Source of the DNA: JAIEOG01 sp964611895
GTDB lineage: Bacteria > Bdellovibrionota > FAC87 > UBA2466
DNA: 64,000 nucleotides
NCBI GenBank assembly: GCA_964611895.1
Contig: CAZTDN010000009.1
Coordinates: 1-64,000 of the forward strand
Reading direction: 5' to 3'
The first letter of the stretch is position 1. Each line of letters starts with the position of its first letter. Below are positions 24,942 to 33,747 of the stretch, piece by piece. The position numbers and the translations under genes are program-made. The notes beneath the pieces were generated by a model. It ran no database searches and was not told the origin of the DNA. It saw only the letters and a list, made by a program, of their open reading frames with translations.

Positions 24942-25285
24942 TTATCCCCCAACCTTAGTAAGGTCTGTTTTGCGTTACTTTTGTTAAAATGTACAACGAG
25001 GCTGCATATTAAAACTGTTGCGTAACCCTACTTGGACACCAAAATCGAGCATGAATAGTATGGCTGACTTCCCCCGGGCAAGTCTGCTTTCCCCCGTTGC
25101 CTGATCCCCTGATCCTTTCCGTTTTTTCAAACAGAGCCGATCAGCGAACTCGACCAGATTCCGAAAGCCATTCTTCGGCGAGTAACTCTCTATGTCAAGG
25201 GTATTCTTGGAGGTTCTGTTAACAGCATTATCTAGAAAAGGTATTGGATTATCAGGAAGTTAGAAAATCACGCACATCGGCAGGC
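24942..25285. other. Intergenic region upstream of phaR
   Basis: These 344 bases contain no convincing coding region. They must hold the phaR promoter on the minus strand (an AT-rich stretch lies near 24970-25020) and the 3' end of the pil operon. No strong hairpin followed by a T-run was found. Confidence 0.5.
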
Positions 25286-25711
25286 TCACGAAAGTTGATC
25301 ACGCAAAAGACTCCGCAAGTCGAGTGGGATTTGCGGCCGCACAGACTGCTTGCGGACTTCAAGTTCCTTCACCGAGGGAATACTTTCGGAAGGGGTTTTT
25401 GGAAGAGGTTCTTTTCTCAGTGCCTTGAGTTCTTGTTCCTCTTGGCTTGCGTACAACATCGAGCCTTCTGCTGCATGGCGAGACAAAATCGATTGTGCTT
25501 GTTCGCACAGCGTTGCGAGAGCGCGTAGTCTCTCCTCACTTTTTTTCTTGAGCTGAAATAATTCTTTCTCCCAATACAGCGAGAGGTCTTTATTTTCCAC
25601 CGTCACAGCGTCCACTATCGCTGGTGTCGATAGTTTTTCCTTCCACCAGACAAATAGCGCAATGCCAAATAGCAAATTGATCCCGAGTTGAATGATCCAC
25701 AGCCATTCCAT
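25286..25711 (-). CDS. Hypothetical membrane-anchored coiled-coil protein of the pil operon
   Basis: The 141-residue product has an N-terminal membrane helix (about 4-23), a helical region rich in Glu, Lys and Leu (about 42-105) that may form a coiled coil, and a basic C-terminus. It starts 9 nt after the pilQ stop, so it is cotranscribed with pilMNOPQ. No family is recognised. Position and topology suggest a type IV pilus accessory protein; that is inference. Confidence 0.65.
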   Translation of the reverse strand: MEWLWIIQLGINLLFGIALFVWWKEKLSTPAIVDAVTVENKDLSLYWEKELFQLKKKSEERLRALATLCEQAQSILSRHAAEGSMLYASQEEQELKALRKEPLPKTPSESIPSVKELEVRKQSVRPQIPLDLRSLLRDQLS

Positions 25712-25720
25712 AACTCACCT

Positions 25721-27514
25721 CTAAAGAGAACGTTTAAGCGACTCTTCCGCGTTTAAGATTTTTGCAGTTAAGAAAATAAAAATCTCAGAACTCTTATCCA
25801 CCGTTGTGTTAGTGGAGAACAGGTACCCCAACAACGGAATGCGCATTATGAGCGGCAGCCCCTCTTTTTCATTGGTTACCGTGTTCTGAAAGACACCCCC
25901 AATAACCGCAGTATCCCCATTTTCTACTAAGACTTGGGTGTTCACGGCGCGGGACGCAATGGTGGTCAAAGCTCCACTGCCCTGAGGGATGTCATTATTG
26001 ATATTTAACGTCATGAAGATCGAACCGTCCCCGGAGACAATGGGAGTGACCGCCATGTTCAGGGTCGTCGTCACCTGCGTATAGCCGGGTGTGAAAACGC
26101 CACCGACAACGCTATTGAATGGAATGAAAAACGAGAGGCTCTGCGTCACGGTGCCTGTTTGGTTAGCGACTACGGTGACGCTCGGGTTAGCAAGCGTGCG
26201 GACTTTGTTGTCGATTTCGCCGATTCGAAAGCTCGAAGACAAATTCAAAAAATCCGGAGCTGATATCGAGGCGGTAAATGCGCCAGGAGCACTCGTAGGC
26301 GAAAAGTCAAACCCGCCACTATTGGTTCCATTAAAGTTTACTCGGCCACTCAAACTACCCATGCCGATGTTTCGAGTCAGACTGGAGTTGATCTCAACAA
26401 TCTTTGCAGAGATCGAAACGCGTGGAGGTTGGGTATCAAGTGAAAGTAGCAGTTTCTGCACCCTGGTTACGACGGATTCAACGTCTTTAATGATAATCGT
26501 ATTGGTACGCACATCCGCGTCGATACTCCCCCGGTCGGTCAAGAAGGGCTTTCCTCGAGGAACAAGATCCGCGACTTTGGCGTAACTCACCGGAAGCAGA
26601 ATTGTCTTCAGGGGCTCAACTGCCACCGCGGCTTTTTCAACCGCAGCAAATTCTTCTTTCTCCGCTCGCAGAGCTGCCGTAGTTCCTACGCGCAGGACAT
26701 TGCCTTCCCGAACGAAGCCTAGCTTTTTGGACTGCAGCACCAGCGTAAAAGCTTGGTCCCAGGGAATTCCGGTTAAACTCAGAGTGCCGATCTTTCCGGT
26801 TACATCTTCTCCAATGACAATATTGTACCCGCTGGAACGCGCAATCAATCGGAGTACATCTTGCACATCAGAGTTCTTGATCTCTAATCGCTGGATAACA
26901 TCTCCAGAGTAGACTCCACCCCTAGCGTAGATGTTTTCGCCGCCCAGGAGGTCCTTCTTGGGAGCTGCAGCAATGTGCGGCTCGGCGCTCTTGAGAGGGC
27001 TGAATTCCAAGATCAAACCCCGATCGGAATCGGTAACCAAAGGCGTCTGCTCCTCACGAAGCTGTACAATAAGTTTGCTGGTGGGTTTCTTACTCCCCGG
27101 TAACTGGAATAGCGTGAAAAGCGCGACAGGACTTGCGAACTCAGTCGTATCATAAGCACGCTGGTACTTCTCGGGGGTGGTGGTATTCTCCAATAAATAG
27201 ACGTATTGGCGAGCCCCTTCACTCCTCGTTTCCGTGTAAGAAATTTTGCGTGGCGCGTGCACGATGATGCGCGAACTCTTGGAATCGTGTTTAAATTCAA
27301 GATTGGTAACCAGGTTTGGCCCAACCGAATCCTCACTTGCAGCCTTACGGCTCGGAGCCGGGAGCTCGGGCAAATCGTTTGCAAGACCAAGTGAAAGCTC
27401 CTCTGCAGCCGAAGACTCAGCGTCTTTCTCTGCAACGGGCGCCGCCGCCAGAGAAAATGCCAAGAGGCCTACTCCCATGAACCCTATCGACGAGATTTTT
27501 CTCAGGTCTTTCAC
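25721..27514 (-). CDS. pilQ: Type IV pilus secretin PilQ
   Basis: PilQ forms the outer-membrane gate for the pilus. The 597-residue product has a signal peptide (1-24), an AMIN-like region, an STN/N0 domain (IKNSDVQDVLRLIARSSGYN), a secretin N domain (DVRTNTIIIKDVESVV) and the C-terminal secretin pore with VENGDTAVIGGVF and GLPLIMRIPLLGYLF, the signature near the end. It is the last of the five core genes pilM-N-O-P-Q on this strand, 26 nt after pilP. Confidence 0.93.
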   Translation of the reverse strand: MKDLRKISSIGFMGVGLLAFSLAAAPVAEKDAESSAAEELSLGLANDLPELPAPSRKAASEDSVGPNLVTNLEFKHDSKSSRIIVHAPRKISYTETRSEGARQYVYLLENTTTPEKYQRAYDTTEFASPVALFTLFQLPGSKKPTSKLIVQLREEQTPLVTDSDRGLILEFSPLKSAEPHIAAAPKKDLLGGENIYARGGVYSGDVIQRLEIKNSDVQDVLRLIARSSGYNIVIGEDVTGKIGTLSLTGIPWDQAFTLVLQSKKLGFVREGNVLRVGTTAALRAEKEEFAAVEKAAVAVEPLKTILLPVSYAKVADLVPRGKPFLTDRGSIDADVRTNTIIIKDVESVVTRVQKLLLSLDTQPPRVSISAKIVEINSSLTRNIGMGSLSGRVNFNGTNSGGFDFSPTSAPGAFTASISAPDFLNLSSSFRIGEIDNKVRTLANPSVTVVANQTGTVTQSLSFFIPFNSVVGGVFTPGYTQVTTTLNMAVTPIVSGDGSIFMTLNINNDIPQGSGALTTIASRAVNTQVLVENGDTAVIGGVFQNTVTNEKEGLPLIMRIPLLGYLFSTNTTVDKSSEIFIFLTAKILNAEESLKRSL

Positions 27515-27540
27515 TTCGCTCTCCTCGTTTGAGCCATAAG

Positions 27541-28197
27541 TCAGCGTTTAATGAAACTTGGGACCGTATTCGGTATCGGTGTTACTTGAGGCCCAGCACT
27601 AGGGGTAGCCGGAGTCTCCACTGAGGCCGGAGCCTTATCAGCGGCCGGTTTTTCACTTTCAGAAATCGGCTTTGAGAGTTCCGGGGCCGCAGGGACTGAG
27701 CCCGCTGCCTGTACGGGGGGCGCACCAGAGAATCCCTGTTGAACCACGCTCGAGGCTTTAGCAGGGGGCGCGATGACTTCATTCACCGGGAGAGAGATCA
27801 CGCGCTCAAGCAAGATTTCTTTTCCAAGATGATTGGAACTGCGCTCGGTCACAATGACTTCCGAGTTCACAATTCGACTGATGCGCGCACCCTCGGCTCC
27901 CAATAGATCACCCTCAGACACCACGTGCGACTTGCCATCTGGGTCTTCAAACATGGCCTGCGGCTTTGGCCCCATTCGCACTACTGCACGCAACCGATAG
28001 GCTTCGAGCCGAAACTTTCGAATTGGATCTGAAGATGCCTCTTTGCCAGTCAAAGCATTGCGATCTGGCACCCGAAACGGATCCCGTTTTCCAAATGGGG
28101 AATAGAGGCCGTCGTTTTTACCCTCTTTTAGACGCACCTCGCTTGAGGACAACGTCCCAGCGAAGATCATGGCGAAAAATGCTGCGGCAAGTTTCAT
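27541..28197 (-). CDS. pilP: Type IV pilus assembly protein PilP
   Basis: PilP links the inner-membrane PilNO complex to PilQ. The 218-residue product has an N-terminal signal sequence (1-19) and the typical motif FGKRDPFRVPD near 36-46, followed by a beta domain with GNELLGAEGARISRIVNSEV-like strands (SEGDLLGAEGARISRI). The C-terminus is a long Pro/Ala-rich tail (about 150-218). No lipobox Cys is visible, unlike in PilP of Neisseria or Pseudomonas. Confidence 0.88.
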   Translation of the reverse strand: MKLAAAFFAMIFAGTLSSSEVRLKEGKNDGLYSPFGKRDPFRVPDRNALTGKEASSDPIRKFRLEAYRLRAVVRMGPKPQAMFEDPDGKSHVVSEGDLLGAEGARISRIVNSEVIVTERSSNHLGKEILLERVISLPVNEVIAPPAKASSVVQQGFSGAPPVQAAGSVPAAPELSKPISESEKPAADKAPASVETPATPSAGPQVTPIPNTVPSFIKR

Positions 28198-28200
28198 GGT

Positions 28201-28776
28201 TTAGTCCACAAACCGATACAAACGAGCGGTAATATCCGCCTCCGCCCCAACGCCCGAATTTCCCACCCCGCCAGCCCCAGCGCCGCCGATAGAACGCAGG
28301 GCGACCCTGTCCATTTGCACAATGCGCTTGAGGTGAAGGGATTGATCCAAAAATGTCATTACCTGATTGAAAGAACCTGAAAGGTGAAACGAAACTTGGG
28401 TCATTTCATAAAAACCTTCGTCCTGTGAAGAAGTTCCCGAAGGTCTAAAGGCGCTGAGCCGGATCCCAGAGTTGAATGCAATTACGGAGAGTTTTCGCAG
28501 CAAACCAGACAGGTCGTAGTTGCGAGGCATGGATTCCACAGCGGACTCCAGTTGAATGTGCAGCTCACGCAGCGAGACCTTTACGCTCTCAATGTTTTCA
28601 CTGAACTGGCGAAGCTTTCGAAGCTCGGCTTTGGCCAGATTCAGTGCTTCTTCCTTAGTGCGGTAATTCGATTCTAGCCGAGGAAGGGTTTCAGCGGAGA
28701 ACGAATAGAATAGATAGCCACCCACGATGAATCCCACACCAAGCACGACAAAAGAAAGCTTGTGTTTGTTTTTCAT
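28201..28776 (-). CDS. pilO: Type IV pilus assembly protein PilO
   Basis: PilO is an inner-membrane protein that pairs with PilN. The 191-residue product has an N-terminal membrane helix (about 8-27), a coiled-coil region (about 38-78) and a ferredoxin-like periplasmic domain with SFHLSGSFNQVMTFLDQ near 129-145. It overlaps pilN by ATGA. Length and topology match PilO. Confidence 0.9.
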   Translation of the reverse strand: MKNKHKLSFVVLGVGFIVGGYLFYSFSAETLPRLESNYRTKEEALNLAKAELRKLRQFSENIESVKVSLRELHIQLESAVESMPRNYDLSGLLRKLSVIAFNSGIRLSAFRPSGTSSQDEGFYEMTQVSFHLSGSFNQVMTFLDQSLHLKRIVQMDRVALRSIGGAGAGGVGNSGVGAEADITARLYRFVD

Positions 28777-29456
28777 TTTGAGCCCACATCCCGCAAGGGC
28801 GTTTCCGAAAGTGGTTGTGTCACTGCGTCTAACTCGATTTGGAATGAGCGCGCATCCTGCCCATTAGCCTGCGAGGCCTCTACCTGCTTCAGTCTAACGT
28901 TTGCCAAATGTGCCGATTGGGCTAAGCGATCGAGGTAGTCTGAAATATCTTCGTTCGTGAGGGAACTGCCAGATAGAGTGACTTTCTCGACGGTTTTGTC
29001 GGTCCGCTCGTATCCCATGTTTTCTAGCCAGACCCCTTCAGGCAAGGACTGTGAAATCACGTCTAGCGCCCGCACCGGAGTACTGCGGCTGCTGAGCAGA
29101 CTTCGAATGATACCCAGTTTTTTGGTCACCTGGGCCTTTTGGTTCTCGTAAGATTCGAGCTCCTGTTTAAATGGCGTCAGCGTAGCGATTTCCGCTTGAT
29201 TGATGGCAATCTCTTTGTCGATATAAGCGATCTTTCGGCTAAACCGATTCGTGACCACGCGCTCGTATTCGTTCACTATCAAAGTCGGTAATATCGCCAA
29301 TCCCAGGGCCGCCAAGAAGCCCACCATACGGCTAACGTCATTATCAAACTTCTGAAGGAGCTCATCGTACGGCTGCTGTAGCTTGAGGTGCGCAGCAAAC
29401 CGTCTCAGCTTCTCCCCCTGCTTTTGGCTGCCTTTTCCGAGGTCAATGCGAATCAT
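28773..29456 (-). CDS. pilN: Type IV pilus assembly protein PilN
   Basis: PilN is the inner-membrane partner of PilM and PilO. The 227-residue product starts with MIRIDLGKG, a form of the INLL-type segment that docks into PilM, then has a membrane helix (about 44-63), a coiled coil and a periplasmic domain with PEGVWLENMGYE. The start overlaps the pilM stop by 4 nt. The first 40 residues are longer and more basic than in Pseudomonas PilN. Confidence 0.9.
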   Translation of the reverse strand: MIRIDLGKGSQKQGEKLRRFAAHLKLQQPYDELLQKFDNDVSRMVGFLAALGLAILPTLIVNEYERVVTNRFSRKIAYIDKEIAINQAEIATLTPFKQELESYENQKAQVTKKLGIIRSLLSSRSTPVRALDVISQSLPEGVWLENMGYERTDKTVEKVTLSGSSLTNEDISDYLDRLAQSAHLANVRLKQVEASQANGQDARSFQIELDAVTQPLSETPLRDVGSK

Positions 29457-30517
29457 CGATCTCCCCCTGTGCGCAGCCCCAGACCCACCGCCACGGCGCT
29501 AAGGTACGTCATCTCCCGGATCACTTGGGCGTTCATTTGCTTGCCCGAGCCGGAAATACTTTGAACGGGGTTCAATTTTCGAACCGGTACAGAAAGCTTC
29601 GTTCCTAGGGTCTCGATTAGCCCGTGCGTGAGCGAGGCGCCTCCACAGACGTAGACAGAATCCAAGGCTGTATCGGCGGTTTGGGTGATCGAAAAGTCTA
29701 TAGATCGGGAGACTTCTTCGCAGACCAAGTGGTTAAACTCGGCAATGATTGGCCCAACCTTTTCATTGGCAAAATCTTCTATTTTGATTTTCTCCGCTTC
29801 GTCAAGCGATACCCCCAAGCGCTCCGATAGCATCAAACTACAAGCGATACCGCATTGACGCAGCTCTCGATGAAAAGTGGTTTTGTCTTTCTCAAAAACC
29901 GATACTTTTGTACTGCCAGCACCGAAGTCGACTAAGACGCAGGTCGCTAGCTCCGTATCAACGATATGCGAGTAGTTGTACTCAAAAGCATTACCCAAAG
30001 CGAATGACTGGGTATCAATTGCCTCTACGATTAACCCCGCCCGCTCCAACGTATCGTGAATCGACTGAACATAGTCCTTCTTGGCTGCGACTAAGAGCAC
30101 GTCCATCTTGCCAGGAGCTGCCGTGTTTGCGGTGTTCAGAATCGCAAAATCCAAATTCACATCGTTCACATCAAAAGGAATGTACTGTTCCGCTTCCCAG
30201 TAGATTTGTTCCTGTAGATCGGCCTCTTTCATTCGCGGCACTTGAATTTTCTTCGTGATAATCGAATTTCCAAAAGCGGCAGTCGCAACCTTTTTGGTGG
30301 TAAATTCTTTGGAGCCGAAAAGCGCCCGGAGTGCATCCACGACGACATCTCGATTACGAATTTCGCCGTCTGGAGAAATCGTGTTCCAAGGCAGAGGTAT
30401 CCTATTGTATGCCATTAATCGTCGGTTCTTACCCGGACTGATCTCAACAGCTTTGATCCCGGAAACACCGATATCGAGCCCGACAAGGCCCTTGTCGAAT
30501 ATCTGCCAGATGCTCAT
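29453..30517 (-). CDS. pilM: Type IV pilus assembly ATPase-like protein PilM
   Basis: PilM is a cytoplasmic actin-like ATP-binding protein that docks to PilN. The 354-residue product has the actin-fold signatures GLVGLDIGVSGIKAVEIS (11-28) and LVDFGAGSTKVSVFE, and a C-terminal VYVCGGASLTHG. It is the first gene of the operon, and a candidate promoter with a perfect TATAAT lies about 60 bp upstream. Confidence 0.93.
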   Translation of the reverse strand: MSIWQIFDKGLVGLDIGVSGIKAVEISPGKNRRLMAYNRIPLPWNTISPDGEIRNRDVVVDALRALFGSKEFTTKKVATAAFGNSIITKKIQVPRMKEADLQEQIYWEAEQYIPFDVNDVNLDFAILNTANTAAPGKMDVLLVAAKKDYVQSIHDTLERAGLIVEAIDTQSFALGNAFEYNYSHIVDTELATCVLVDFGAGSTKVSVFEKDKTTFHRELRQCGIACSLMLSERLGVSLDEAEKIKIEDFANEKVGPIIAEFNHLVCEEVSRSIDFSITQTADTALDSVYVCGGASLTHGLIETLGTKLSVPVRKLNPVQSISGSGKQMNAQVIREMTYLSAVAVGLGLRTGGDR

Positions 30518-30578
30518 GGATGGATTGGGTTTTCAGTAATTGAACGGAGCGAAAGAAGGTGAAACTGCTCTAATCTTT

Positions 30579-30608
30579 ATTATATAGCCCTACCCGGCTA
30601 CTCGCCAA
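30579..30608 (-). promoter_or_regulatory. Candidate promoter for the pilMNOPQ operon
   Basis: On the minus strand TTGGCG (30608-30603) and a perfect TATAAT (30584-30579) are separated by 18 bp, about 60 bp before pilM. Confidence 0.6.
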
Positions 30609-30676
30609 CGGTTTCGCACAGACCCTGAAATGCATAGCGTCATCGGTTTTCTTGGGTTCACGCTCCCCTTAGCGGC

Positions 30677-30705
30677 TTGACTGCCGCTGTCGAGCACCCT
30701 TAAGT
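30677..30705 (+). promoter_or_regulatory. Candidate promoter for ssb
   Basis: TTGACT (30677-30682) and TTAAGT (30700-30705) have 17-bp spacing and lie about 40 bp before the ssb ATG. No LexA-type operator was recognised. Confidence 0.45.
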
Positions 30706-30746
30706 AAGCTAACGAAATCAAGATAAGAGGCAAGTACGGAGGCTCC

Positions 30747-31199
30747 ATGGCAAGCGGCGTTAATAAAGTAATCATCATCGGTCGGTTGGGCTCGGACCCC
30801 GAAGTCCGCTACACCCCGAATGGCGGGGCAGTAGCCAACTTCAACATGGCCACCAATGAAAGCTGGACAGACAAAAGCGGTCAAAAACAAGAGCGCACGG
30901 AATGGCATCGTATTGTCGTTTGGGGAAAAATCGCGGAAATCTGTGGACAGTACCTTTCTAAGGGGCGCCAAGCGTACATCGAAGGGCGTCTACAAACTAG
31001 AGACTGGACCGATAAAGAAGGTGTGAAACGCTACACGACCGAGATCGTAGCTCAAAACGTTCAGTTTTTAGGGGGCCAGGGTGGGGAACGCTCCGCTTCC
31101 ACCGGTACCGGAGCGGGATCGGACTTTGCTCCTCCCCCATCCGACTTTGAGCCTGCTTCTGGCTCGAAGGGGATGACGGACGAAGAAGTTCCGTTCTAA
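30747..31199 (+). CDS. ssb: Single-stranded DNA-binding protein
   Basis: SSB coats single-stranded DNA in replication, repair and recombination. The 150-residue product has the OB-fold (about 1-112) with NKVIIIGRLGSDPEVRYTPNG and WHRIVVWGKIAEIC, a Gly/Ser/Pro-rich linker, and the acidic tip DEEVPF that recruits partner proteins. The ATG follows a CGGAGG site. It ends in a 4-nt convergent overlap with hemW. Confidence 0.96.
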   Translation: MASGVNKVIIIGRLGSDPEVRYTPNGGAVANFNMATNESWTDKSGQKQERTEWHRIVVWGKIAEICGQYLSKGRQAYIEGRLQTRDWTDKEGVKRYTTEIVAQNVQFLGGQGGERSASTGTGAGSDFAPPPSDFEPASGSKGMTDEEVPF

Positions 31200-32329
31200 G
31201 CACGATCGACAAGTTTTTCAGCGATTCCCTCAGCAAGTAGCCAACCCTTCTTGCTGAGGCGAATCCAATCCCCATCCCTATCCAGCAGGCCCTCACGTTC
31301 CAAGATTGGAAAAAAACGGGCATCTTGCAGACGATATCCATACCGTGAGTTAAACGCGCCGGTGTCAATTCCACGAGCTTTTCGGATCTCCAAAAAAGTC
31401 GCTTCAAGTACTGTTTGGTAACCGGAAGTAGATTCAAAACTGGGATAGGGAAACTCTCCCACTTCAAGATATTTTTCCCAACTGGACACCTGTTTTTTGT
31501 GGTGAAACCGTCCGTCCCAAAAAAAGCGCGATGCCGCCGAAGGACCCAGCCCCAAGAAATCTCCTCCTGACCAGTACAAGAGATTATGCCTACACTCTTG
31601 TTGAGGGCGACTGAAGTTGGAAATCTCATACGCAAAATACCCCAACTCCCCCAAACGTTTTTTTCCCACTTCATAGAGTTCGGCGGCGATGTCGTCGCAT
31701 GGAAGCTGGGCGTAAAGCTTGTGCCCAGGCTTGAGTGTGAGACTGTAAAAACTCAAATGATCGGGACTGAGTGCTGCCGCCAGCTCAATATCCGACACCA
31801 GCTGATCACTCGTCTGTCCCGGGATTCCAAAGATCAGATCTAGACTCAAACGAGATATCCCCGCACCGCGCAGTCTCTTTATCGCAGTGCAAATGCTCTG
31901 CGGGGACCCCAGTCGTTCGAGAGTCTTTAAGTGAGCCGGCTCAAAACTTTGAGCCCCAAGACTCACTCTATTCACGGGCGTGCGCGCGACCAGCTCACGA
32001 GCAAACGCCTCAGTTACGGTTTCAGGATTAGCCTCAAGGGTAATTTCAATGTCCGCAGACAAATCAAAATCTTGTTTAAGCGATGTGAAAATGGCCTCGA
32101 GATATTCCATGGGTAGAAGGGATGGGGTACCACCTCCCAAAAAAATGCTCGTGACTGTTTGGGCACGCTGCTCAGACTTCAACCACTGACTGGACGATCG
32201 GGACTCCCATTGAATTTTCTCGGCAAGCTTACGGAACGGTTCCGCTCCATACTGTGTGCTCGAATAGAAATCACAATAGGAACACCGGTGCACGCAAAAC
32301 GGAATGTGAACATAAATGCCGAACATCAA
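31196..32329 (-). CDS. hemW: Radical SAM family heme chaperone HemW
   Basis: HemW proteins bind a 4Fe-4S cluster and heme; they were long annotated as oxygen-independent coproporphyrinogen oxidase. The 377-residue product has the radical SAM motif CVHRCSYC (Cys12, Cys16, Cys19), GGGTPS at 65-70 and the C-terminal HemW-type helical domain (GLGPSAASRFF region). The N-terminus starts directly at the radical SAM domain, as in HemW rather than HemN. It overlaps the HEAT-like gene by ATGA. Confidence 0.9.
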   Translation of the reverse strand: MMFGIYVHIPFCVHRCSYCDFYSSTQYGAEPFRKLAEKIQWESRSSSQWLKSEQRAQTVTSIFLGGGTPSLLPMEYLEAIFTSLKQDFDLSADIEITLEANPETVTEAFARELVARTPVNRVSLGAQSFEPAHLKTLERLGSPQSICTAIKRLRGAGISRLSLDLIFGIPGQTSDQLVSDIELAAALSPDHLSFYSLTLKPGHKLYAQLPCDDIAAELYEVGKKRLGELGYFAYEISNFSRPQQECRHNLLYWSGGDFLGLGPSAASRFFWDGRFHHKKQVSSWEKYLEVGEFPYPSFESTSGYQTVLEATFLEIRKARGIDTGAFNSRYGYRLQDARFFPILEREGLLDRDGDWIRLSKKGWLLAEGIAEKLVDRA

Positions 32330-32802
32330 TCGCCCTTAGAATGCATTCGAACAAAGTGGCGCGCTGCGTTTCGAACAGTTTGGCTCTCTGATTCAAAAAG
32401 CCCTTCCAAGTCTCCGCGCAGTTCTGGGGTTAATTCAAAACCCGGAATGCGCCCCAAATGTACAAGCGCATTGATAACCACATCCGTAAAGTGGTGGCGT
32501 ACCGCTCTTTTTAGAAAGGGTGCGTAGTTGCTAGTCAGAGGCCTGCTCGCCAAGATCTGAAAGGCCCGTCTTCTGAGTTCAGGTTGGGGTGCGTTAAAAA
32601 AAAACTCAATCCATTCCTCAGAGGCTTGTTCACTCAAAGCGGCTTTGAGTTTTTCGTAAACTCGCGCGGAGCCAAAAAACGCAAACAGCCCATCGCAGCT
32701 CAATAAGCTAGGGGGGGAACCAAAAAACCCCCCATCTCGAACGGCCTGCGCATTCAAACAAAAAACAAGGCCGATCACTTGAAATGTCCTGAGCCACCAC
32801 AT
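32326..32802 (-). CDS. Small exported HEAT-repeat-like protein
   Basis: The 158-residue product has a signal peptide (1-20) and then alpha-helical pairs of HEAT type: PELRRRAFQILASRP, VVINALVHLGRIPGF and QTVRNAARHFVRMH. Such repeats usually bind other proteins. Its stop overlaps the hemW start, so the pair is coupled, although one is exported and the other cytoplasmic. The function is unknown. Confidence 0.65.
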   Translation of the reverse strand: MWWLRTFQVIGLVFCLNAQAVRDGGFFGSPPSLLSCDGLFAFFGSARVYEKLKAALSEQASEEWIEFFFNAPQPELRRRAFQILASRPLTSNYAPFLKRAVRHHFTDVVINALVHLGRIPGFELTPELRGDLEGLFESESQTVRNAARHFVRMHSKGD

Positions 32803-32910
32803 CTGAGCTTCTGCCTACCATGGTCGGCCAAAGCGAGAAATGCCTTTCTCTATTTGCCAATGCGCCCAGGGAAGCCAGACTCTCGGGGAATAGGTTATAC
32901 TATTCAACAC

Positions 32911-33747
32911 ATGGCCCAGTTTCTACTCACCCTTTGGACGCTCCTAGTGGGCGTCGGATTCTACTCCACTTGCCTCGCCGCGGAGGCTCCGGTCAACAAA
33001 CGGCTTGCCATGTATGAGCTGTATTATCTGCCCTACAATTTAGAGTTTCATGCAGGCAGAACCCCCGATGCGGTGCTCCCTTACCTAATCGACCCTAAGG
33101 GGCAGCCCTCTCGGTTAGTGGAAGCGCACGAACTCGTGGCAATCGATGCAAAGTGGAACGCCGTTCGTCGCGATTGGAAGAAGAAATCTCTCCTGGAGGA
33201 CCACCGGGTCGCTGTGGGCAAAAGCATGCGTGTGGCCAAACGCCTGGTTTCACACCACGTCTCCATCCATCGATCCGCAGTCGATTCTCTGTCAGCAGCT
33301 GACAAAAAAGCATTTAACGAGAGCCTGAAAGGAAAGTCACCAGAAGTGGTTGCGTCTTTTTACCAGCTTCGGTTTCTCAACTCCCTGCTGGAACCCAGCG
33401 ACGCGACTAAGTTTAATTTCTTTATCGTCTCTCCCTCGTGGTGTGAAAGCAGTCGGGAATACCGGATTCTCCTTGAAACTTATTTTAAGAAATTTCCCAA
33501 CCCTGAATTGACTTTGCACTCTCTCGTAGTGGAGGACCCGAAAAAAGATATTTTTGAAAGCCGCCTTACTAAAGAACTCTTCCCTCACCCCGAGAAATAT
33601 TCTCATCAGACCGTTCCGCGGTTTATCGCGCTCCAAACGACCCAAGGCCAGACAAAAATCTGGGAAGAAGGCGAAGCGCTCCGGGAACTCTACGACAGAT
33701 ACTATGCCAAACACCGAGGCTTTTTAGCCGCCGAGGCGGGAAAATAG
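32911..33747 (+). CDS. Exported protein of unknown function
   Basis: The 278-residue product has a signal peptide (1-22, ending CLAA). The mature part is alpha-helical with FFIVSPSWCESSREYRILLE near 170-189, which recalls a thioredoxin-like beta strand followed by Cys-containing text, but a CxxC motif is missing. The start ATG at 32911 was preferred over 32779 because it gives a proper signal peptide, and TATACT lies just upstream. It overlaps the DUF72 gene by 24 nt at the 3' end. Confidence 0.65.
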   Translation: MAQFLLTLWTLLVGVGFYSTCLAAEAPVNKRLAMYELYYLPYNLEFHAGRTPDAVLPYLIDPKGQPSRLVEAHELVAIDAKWNAVRRDWKKKSLLEDHRVAVGKSMRVAKRLVSHHVSIHRSAVDSLSAADKKAFNESLKGKSPEVVASFYQLRFLNSLLEPSDATKFNFFIVSPSWCESSREYRILLETYFKKFPNPELTLHSLVVEDPKKDIFESRLTKELFPHPEKYSHQTVPRFIALQTTQGQTKIWEEGEALRELYDRYYAKHRGFLAAEAGK

